Assembly: GCF_020080835.1 (NCBI RefSeq) | Contig: NC_058166.1 | Coordinates: 806,001-870,000 of the forward strand | DNA: 64,000 bases | Direction: 5' to 3' | DNA from: Cotesia glomerata | Taxonomy: Eukaryota; Arthropoda; Insecta; Hymenoptera; Braconidae | In this document: positions 57,301 to 64,000 of the stretch, piece by piece | Layout of the letters: each line of letters starts with the position of its first letter | How positions within the stretch are numbered: position 1 is the stretch's first letter | The notes under the pieces: generated by a model | The model's database searches: none | Seen by the model: the letters and a program-made list of their open reading frames with translations, nothing else | What the model was told of the DNA's origin: nothing | Translations under genes and position numbers: made by a program

Positions 57301-60300
57301 TTTGGGACAGTTGGGACAATAAATACAATTGGGAAAGTTAGGGTATTTGGGACACTCAGTACAATTGGAACCATTGAGACAGTTGCAACTGGCCCAATTG
57401 AGACAAAAATTATAGCTTACTACCCTGTTAATATTTACATTAATATTAAGTAAATATATATGTAAATACTGTAATTAACGAGGAATTATTTTATGTATGA
57501 AATAAAGCGTGACGGATTTCAGACCGGTGTCTACTCCAACACCGTGGTCCTCCAACATCACTCGGTGGTAATGACCAAAGCCGACAAAATTTACCGGGTA
57601 AAGTGCACCTACGATATGTCTTCCAAGAACATTACCTTCGGGATGATACCGATCAAGGACCCAGATATGATTAGCATCACCAGCGCTCCTGAGGCCCCGG
57701 CGCCGAAGATCAGAATTCTGGACTCGAGAACTCGAGAGGTCGAGACTGTCAGGATTGGAGACAAGTTGACCTTCCGTATTGAAATCCCTGAAGACAGTAA
57801 GATTTACAAAATATTTTATAAGGCCAAAAAAATCCTCATAAGGCCCAAAAATTCCTTAAGTCCCAAAAATTTCTCATAAGGTCCAAAATTTCAGACCTTG
57901 TCAAAATTTCAGAAAATTTTTCTGTCCCAAAAAAACAGATAAAAATTCATAAGGCCCAAAATTCTTCCATAAGGCCAAAATTTTAGGCCTTGTCCAAATT
58001 TCAAAAAATTGTATGCCCCAAAATAGATAAAAATTCGCAAGACCCAAACATTTTTCACAAGTCCCCAAAATTTCTCATAAGGCCAAAAATTTTAAGCCTT
58101 GTCAAAATCTTAAAAAATTTTCTGCCCAAAAACAGATAAAAATTTATAAGGCCCAAAATTTTTGCATAAGGCCCAAAATTAATTTTTTATTTTCCTTCCA
58201 GCGCCTTACGGAATTTTTGCGAGGAGTTGTGTAGCCATGGCCAAGGACTCAAAAAGTACTTTCCAAATAATCGACGACGAAGGGTAAGGCCCAAAATGAT
58301 TTTTCTAGATATTTTTTTCTCAAAATCTAATTGGACGCTAATTAGAATTTTCCTTGTAGATGCCCTGTAGACACATCAATTTTCCCCGCATTCACCTCCG
58401 ACCGCAATGCCCTCCAGTCAGTATACGAGGCCTTCAGGTTCACTGAGTCCTACGGAGTCATTTTCCAGTGCAACGTCAAGTACTGTCTGGGACCTTGTGA
58501 GCCTGTAAGTTTTTTTCCGAGAAAATCTGTAAGGTCGAAGGGGTAGGTAAGGCGGAATTTTATAGAAATTTAATTTTCTAGGCAATTTGCGAATGGGACC
58601 ACGAATCCTTGGAGTCCTGGGGCAAGAGGAAGAGGAGGAGTGTCTCTAATTCCACTGAAGAGGATATGACCTTATCACAGGAAATTTTGGTCCTTGATTT
58701 CGGGGATGAAAAACAGTCAGAGTTCCTCAGGAGTGACGCTAGTGTTGACTTCAATGATGCTGGTAAGTATTTTTATTTAAAAAATTGGTGAGGTCTCAAT
58801 TGGACAGTTGGTGATATCTCAATTGTCTAATTAGGGCTTCCATAAGATCAAATTCAAATTCAAAATGTCTGGAGTAAGATCTGTAGGGCCATTAAAGGTC
58901 AATTGTAACTAATTGGACGTTAAAATTGTTTAATTAAATAATTAAATTGGCCAATTTGACTGTAAAAGGTCCAAATTGTCCAATTGGGGAGTCAAATTGT
59001 TAATTGTAGAGCTTACAAAATCTTCAAAGGTCAAATTAATAAATAAAATGTCAAAATTCTTAAATTGGAGGTCAAAATAGTCCAATTTAAAGTTTAATTG
59101 ACCTATTTGACTGTTTAAATGCCCCAATTGTTCAATTGAAAGGTCAAATTGTCAATTTTAAGCTGAAAAAACTTTGAAAAGTACAATTTTAACTAATTGT
59201 ATACTTAATCGGTAAAATTGTCAAATTTAAGGACAAATTGTCCAATTGGAAGATCAATTTTACTTAAAAAGGTCCCAATTGTCCAATTAGAAGGTCAAAT
59301 GGTCAATTTGAACTTATTAAAGACCTTTAAGGTAAATTTTGATCAATTTTTTATCAAATTTGATTATTAAATGGTTCCAATTGGCCAATTTGACAGTACA
59401 AGGTTCCAATTGTCTAATTGGAAGGTAAAATAGCCAATTTTAAGTCGAAAAGACCTTGAAAGGTCAATTTCAACCAATTTTATATCAAAATTAATTATTC
59501 AAAAAGTTAAATAATCCAATTTGAGGTTTAATTGACCAATTTGACTATTTAATGTCCCAATTATTCAATTGGAAGATCAAATTGTCAATTTTAAGTTGGA
59601 AAAGACCTTGAAAAGTCAATTTTTACCAATTGCATATTTAATCTGTAAAATTGTCAAATTGAAGGACAAATTGTCCGATTGAAAGGTCAATTCAACTTTA
59701 ATAAAGGTCTCAATTGTCCAATTGGAAGGTTAAATGGTCAATTTGAACACATTAAAGACCTTTAAAAGTCAATTTTGATCAATTATTTATCAAATTTGAT
59801 TATTCAAAGGTTCCAATTGTCCAGTTTGAGGTCAATTTAACCTTAGAAGGTTCCAATTGTCCAATTTGAAGGTCAATTTAACTCAAAAAGGTCCCAATTG
59901 TCCAATTGGAAGATCAAATGGTCAATTAAAATTTATTAAAGATCTTTAAAAGTCAATTTTGATAAATTTATTATTAAATTTGATTATTAAAAGGTTCCAA
60001 TTGACCAATTGGAAGGTCAAATGGTCAATTTGAACTTATTAAAGACTTTCATAGGTCAATTTTGATCAATTTATTATCAAATTTGATTACTTAAAGGTTC
60101 CAATTGTCCAATTTGACAGTATGAACTCCTAATTGTCGAATTGGAAGCTCAAATGATCAATCTGAACTTAGTAAGGACCTTTAAAGGTCAATTTTGATCA
60201 ATTTATTATCAAATTTGATTACTTAAAGGTTCCAATTGTCCAATTTAACTTTAGAAGGTTCCAATTGTCCAATTGTAAGGTCAAAAAATTGTCCTGACCT

Positions 60301-60523
60301 TAAAATCGAGCTAAAATTTCCAATTTTTTTTCCAAATTACCCCAAAAATAACTATTTCTCACTCATTTCAGATAAAACCGTGACAATAATCGAGCCATGC
60401 CCCACGAAGACATCGGTCCTAGCCTTGGGAGTGACTTGCGCCCTATTGGTCCTCCTCTACATCTCGACGATCTTCTGCTATTACATGAAGAAGTGGTTGT
60501 CGCCGCGCAAGATGATGCATTAG
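54329..60523 (+). CDS. PAN/Apple-ZP domain apical extracellular-matrix protein, 9 exons, complete (685 aa)
   Basis: Exons: 54329-54389, 54445-54717, 55886-56599, 56672-56847, 57523-57796, 58202-58283, 58360-58504, 58582-58762 and 60372-60523. They sum to 2058 bases, exactly 685 codons plus a stop, with GT-AG at every junction. Residues 1-18 are a signal peptide. Three cysteine-patterned PAN/Apple modules lie at about 24-111, 115-198 and 205-293. The zona pellucida domain runs from about 350 to 580, with cysteines such as C354 and the C-terminal group in exon 7. KRKRR at 590-594 is a furin-type site just after the ZP domain, and a hydrophobic anchor spans about 650-674 before a short basic tail. 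This architecture matches insect apical matrix proteins of the NompA/Trynity/Neyo group, which organise cuticle or sensory extracellular matrix; which of these is the orthologue cannot be settled here. An acceptor (T-run then AG) directly precedes the ATG, so a 5' untranslated exon lies upstream. Confidence 0.93.
55270..55860 (+). repeat. ~130-bp tandem repeat in intron 2 of the ZP gene
   Basis: Units contain CTTATAGCCCAGCAAATTTT, AAACACTACCCAAAGTTATA and TACAGCGAGTTGAAAAAAAT, about four and a half times. The reverse complement is present at 52450-52760. Confidence 0.85.
56880..57400 (+). repeat. GGGACAGTT minisatellite in intron 4 of the ZP gene
   Basis: GGGACAGTTGGGACAAT and AACATATTTGGGACA recur with a period of about 9-10 and higher-order units of about 60-90 bases. 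The 178-codon minus-strand frame (IVPTVPNML repeats) is this repeat, not a gene. Confidence 0.9.
57820..58190 (-). repeat. GGGCCTTA phrase array in intron 5 of the ZP gene
   Basis: ATAAGGCCCAAAAATT phrases read GGGCCTTA on the minus strand. About three units of about 115 bases share AAACAGATAAAAATT. Confidence 0.8.
58800..60300. repeat. CCAATTGTCCAATTGGAAGG array in intron 8 of the ZP gene
   Basis: CCAATTGTCCAATTGGAAGG and GTCAATTTTGATCAATTTAT alternate throughout the 1.6-kb intron, with a higher-order unit of about 170-220 bases. CCAATTGG and AATTGATCAATT-like cores are palindromic. Confidence 0.9.
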
Positions 60524-60611
60524 ACTTTAAGCCCAATTTTTCCCCTACCCTTCCCGTGACCTTCATCCCTATTTTCTGCCCTTGTGTCCCCTCCCTTATT
60601 TCAAGAAAATC

Positions 60612-60617
60612 AATAAA
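60612..60617 (+). promoter_or_regulatory. Polyadenylation signal AATAAA of the ZP gene
   Basis: AATAAA occurs 89 bases after the stop codon of the PAN-ZP gene, in a C/T-rich 3' untranslated region that ends before AT-rich repeats begin. Confidence 0.7.
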
Positions 60618-60624
60618 CTAATGA

Positions 60625-61040
60625 CTGAGCCGCTACTTCTGATTGGGTTGCAATGCCTCGATTAATTTTAGAAATTTATTTTTTTTAACAAAAAAAAATG
60701 ACCTTTTAAAATTAATTATTTTTTTTTATACAATTGTAACCCGTATCAAGACTAGCGTCCAATTTTTAATTATAATTTTAATTAATTAATTATTTAAATA
60801 ATAATCATTATCATGCTTTACTAACTAATTTTTTTTTAATTATTAGGATCATATAAGATTTTTCATAAGTCGAAAAAATTAAAAGAAATTAGAAATGTTT
60901 TTTTAATTTTTTTAGACACTTCATTCTTTTTTTAATGTAATAATTTTAAGCGATTTTTTATTTAAGATTATTATAATAATTATGATGCAATGACACATTT
61001 TTAAGCAATAAAATGGTGGTAATATAGAAAAATTTTTATT
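60625..61040. other. AT-rich stretch after the ZP gene
   Basis: Begins after the polyadenylation signal. No gene or clear repeat family is seen. Confidence 0.45.
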
Positions 61041-62345
61041 TTCATTCTTAGAAAAATTTTCTTAAATTCCCGAAATTTTTGCAAATTTTTCAAATTCCTA
61101 AAATTTTCTTAACATTTTAATTTCCAAAAAAACTCTTATAATTAATTAATTCTTAATAATTCTTATTAATTTATTAATTAATAATTAATTAATCACAAAC
61201 TTTAGAAATTCCTAAAAAATTTCCTACAAAAAAAATTCCTAAAATTTCCTTTGAAATTCCTAAAATTTCTTATAGAAAAAACTCCTAAAATTCTGTATGA
61301 AAAAATTCCTAAAATTCGTTAAGAAAAAATTTCTAAAATTTCCTATAAGATTCCTTAAATTTTCTATGAAATTCCTAAAATTTCTTATGAAAAAAATTTT
61401 TCTGAAATTCCTTAGGAATTGTCTACAATTTAAATTCTTAAAAAAATTTTTTTTAACCTATAAAATTCCTAAAATTCTCAAAGAAAAAAATTCCTAAAAT
61501 TTCCTATGAAATTCCTAAAATTCCTTATGGAACAAAAAACTTAAAATTCAATATAAAAAAATTTCCTAAAATTCCTTATGAAAAAATTCCTAAAATTTCC
61601 TATAATTTCCTATGAAATTTCTAAAATTTCCTATGAAAAAAATTTTTTGAAATTCCTTAGGAATTTTTCACATTTTTAATTCTTAACAAAAATTTTTTTT
61701 AATTCCTATAAAATTCCTAAAATTCCCTATGAAATTCCTTATATTTCCCATGAAATTCCTAATAGTCCTTATGGAACAAAAAACTCTTAAAATTTAATAT
61801 AAAAAAAAATTTCCTAAAATTCCTTATGAAAAAATTCCTAAAATTTCCTATAAGATTCCTTAAATTTCCTATGAAAAAAATTTTTCCGAATTCCTTAGAA
61901 ATTTTTCACATTTTGAATTCTTAAAAATTTTTTTTTCAATTCCTATAAAATTCCTCAAAAAAATCCTAAAATTCCCGATGAAACAAATTCCTAAAATTTC
62001 CTATGAAAAAAATTTCTTAGGAATTTTTTACATTTTGAATTCTTAACAAAAAATTTTTTAACTTTTATAAAATTTCTCAAAAAATTCCTAAAACTTTATG
62101 AAAAAAAATTCCTAAAATTTCCTATGAAATTCCTAAAATTTCCTAAAAAATTCCTAAAATTTCCTATGAAAAAATTTTTTTTGAAATTTCTTAGGAATTT
62201 TTCAGATTTTTAATTTTTAAAAAAAAGTTTTTTAATTCCTATGAAATTCCTAAAATTCCCTATGAAAAAAAAAGTTCTTAAAATTCCTAAAAAATTCTAA
62301 CAGTTCCCTAAATTTTTCCAATATTCTTTAAAATTCTTAATGTAA
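61040..62345. repeat. ATTCCTAAAATTTCCTATGAAA phrase array
   Basis: AATTCCTAAAATTTCCTATG recurs dozens of times, with a higher-order unit of about 230-330 bases marked by CTTAGGAATTTTTCACATTT. Plus-strand frames here are repeat translations. Confidence 0.88.
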
Positions 62346-62349
62346 ATTT

Positions 62350-63210
62350 TCCGAAATTTTCGATTAAGAAAATTTCCTATTAAAATTTTAAAAAAATTTA
62401 AATTTCCCGCGGAAACGTGGTTGAGTTATCAACCGCGACTTTATCGATCACTCTGCGATAAAATACACAATTTCGTTGATATGTTTTATATTCATGTAAA
62501 ATAATCTATATCCCTTACAATAGTAACAAAATAACACCCTAACCCCAATCCTAACCCTAAATTACGCTTACATAAAAAAATTCCTTTTTATTAAAATAAA
62601 ATTTCTTTAATATAATTTAAAAATTCCCGCGCTTTATTTAAATTTAAATTTAACTCAAAAGGTCAATTAAAAATAAATTATATACTTATTGTGATTGGTT
62701 ATATTAGAATTAACCGAAAAACAAGTCACAAGGTAAAAATAAAATTAATTTTTACTGAGAATAATATGTAAGCGAAAAACGAAGAGTGCATCAGTTATTA
62801 GTCGATAAGATAAAAGGTGAGTAAATATTTATTTATTATTATTGTTATTATTGTTATTAGTGTATCATCTGATTGTTCGTCATCAAGCGCGTGACAATTG
62901 ATGATATTAAATTTTAACTTATCTATATTATTATTATTGTTCTTATTATTATTATTTTTATTAGTATTGCTACTATTTCATTTTTGTTATTATTATTATT
63001 ATTTTCGTGTAAGCTTTTCTTATTGTTAGAAAAGAGGGCTGGGAGGTGTGAAGGAAGAGGAGGAGGAGGAAAAATTGGCTAGGCTGGCCATGAAAGTTGG
63101 ATTTTAGCCAGGGTTTTAAATAAATTACTCGTTTGCGCGGCATTATTTTCTATCAGGAGCTTCTAAATATAAGCGACAAGATTTAAAATTTATTTTTTTT
63201 TAAAGTTTTG
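62350..63210. other. Unassigned stretch with (ATT)n
   Basis: A mostly single-copy part (62400-62870) and TTATTATTATTG-type microsatellite DNA at 62830-63005. Short AACCCTAA-like words near 62540 are not a telomere array. Confidence 0.4.
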
Positions 63211-63219
63211 AGGTAAGAA

Positions 63220-64000
63220 AATTTTATAGGGCATTTTGAAATTTTGAAGTACTTATGGGTAATTTTGAGAATTTTTATGGGTCATTTTATTTATTTTAAA
63301 AAACAATTATTTGAATAAAAATAAATTTTATGGAGCATTTTTAAATTCTTATGAGTCATTTTAAAATTATTATGGGTAATTTTGAAAATTTTTATGGGTC
63401 ATTTTGTGAATTTTTAAGTAAAAAAAATCATTTGAATAAAAATAAATTTCATGGAGCATTTTAAAATTTTTATGAGTCATTTTGAAATTTTTATGGGGCA
63501 TTTTGAAATTTTTATGAGGCATTTTATCAAATAATTTTATAAATTTTAAGGTAAAAAATATTCTTATGAGGCATTTTAGGACTTTATTTAGATAATTTTG
63601 TAATTCTGGCTCATTTTGAAAATTTTTATGAGTCATTTTGAAATTTTTAAGCAAAAAAAAATTAATTTATTGAAAATATATTTCATGAAGCATTTAAAAA
63701 TTTTTATGAGTCATTTTGAAATTTTAATGGGGTATTTTATCGAATAATTTTGAAGTAAAAATAATTTTTTGAGTTAAAAAAATTCTTATGAGGCATTTTA
63801 AGACTTTATTTGAACAATTTTGTAATTCTGGCTTATTTTGAGAATTTTAATTGGTCATTTTGAAATTTTTATGTCATTTTGAAAGTTTTTAAGCAAAAAA
63901 AATTTTTAAATGAAAATACATTTCATGGAGCATTTTTAAATTCTTATGAGTCATTTTGAAATTTTTATGGGGCATTTTATCAAATAATCTTATACATTTT
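63220..64000. repeat. TTTTTATGAGTCATTTTGAAAT phrase array, continues past the edge
   Basis: GAAATTTTTATGGGGCATTT and TTTTTATGAGTCATTTTGAA recur. A higher-order unit of about 230 bases is marked by TTTCATGGAGCATTT (about 63445, 63680, 63920). The 94-codon minus-strand frame is the repeat. Confidence 0.88.

Noticed and set aside
56838..57374. 178-codon minus-strand frame of PTVPNML-type repeats
   Set aside because: It is the complement of a 9-10-base minisatellite in an intron; the residue pattern follows the DNA repeat.
62530..62565. AACCCTAA-like words as an interstitial telomere
   Set aside because: Only two or three imperfect words are present, not a tandem array.

Overview
The window is a stretch of an AT-rich animal genome, most likely an insect. 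It has two multi-exon genes with canonical GT-AG introns, one pol III tRNA gene, a tRNA-derived SINE, a LINE fragment and many inverted-repeat elements. An nrf-6-like acyltransferase and an apical ZP-domain protein with PAN modules are typical arthropod genes. The density of modular repeats would fit a parasitoid wasp, but that is a guess.

Layout. 1-2760: repeats (a dispersed element split by (TA)n and a SINE, a terminal-inverted-repeat element, and a tandem pair). 2814-13580, minus strand: a gene of the nose-resistant-to-fluoxetine/acyltransferase-3 family. Eleven in-frame exons encode 772 residues, and the final exon is not in the window. 13640-16740: a palindrome, a palindromic phrase array and unassigned DNA. 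16741-16823: tRNA-Leu(CAG). 17400-23320: a large fold-back structure with ~555-bp arms. One arm has been invaded by a PIF/Harbinger-like MITE that itself carries a SINE; the interior holds a LINE fragment and hairpin elements. 23430-29580: further inverted-repeat elements, including two copies of a modular ~1.1-kb repeat. 29860-40965: long irregular arrays of the phrase GGGCCTTA, whose orientation flips from cluster to cluster. 38440-47330: blocks of a ~355-bp satellite in both orientations. 48870-49890: a ~173-bp tandem array. 51160-52780: another inverted-repeat element. 54329-60523, plus strand: a nine-exon gene, complete from ATG to stop, for a 685-residue secreted or membrane ZP protein with three PAN modules, a furin site and a C-terminal membrane anchor. 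61040-64000: two more phrase arrays.

The genes do not form a pathway. The acyltransferase-like protein is predicted to be a multi-pass membrane protein and the ZP protein an apical extracellular-matrix protein. The most distinctive property is that introns and intergenic DNA are filled by phrase arrays, many built on palindromes, and that introns of one gene tend to share a phrase. I found no evidence for a new enzymatic or defence system.
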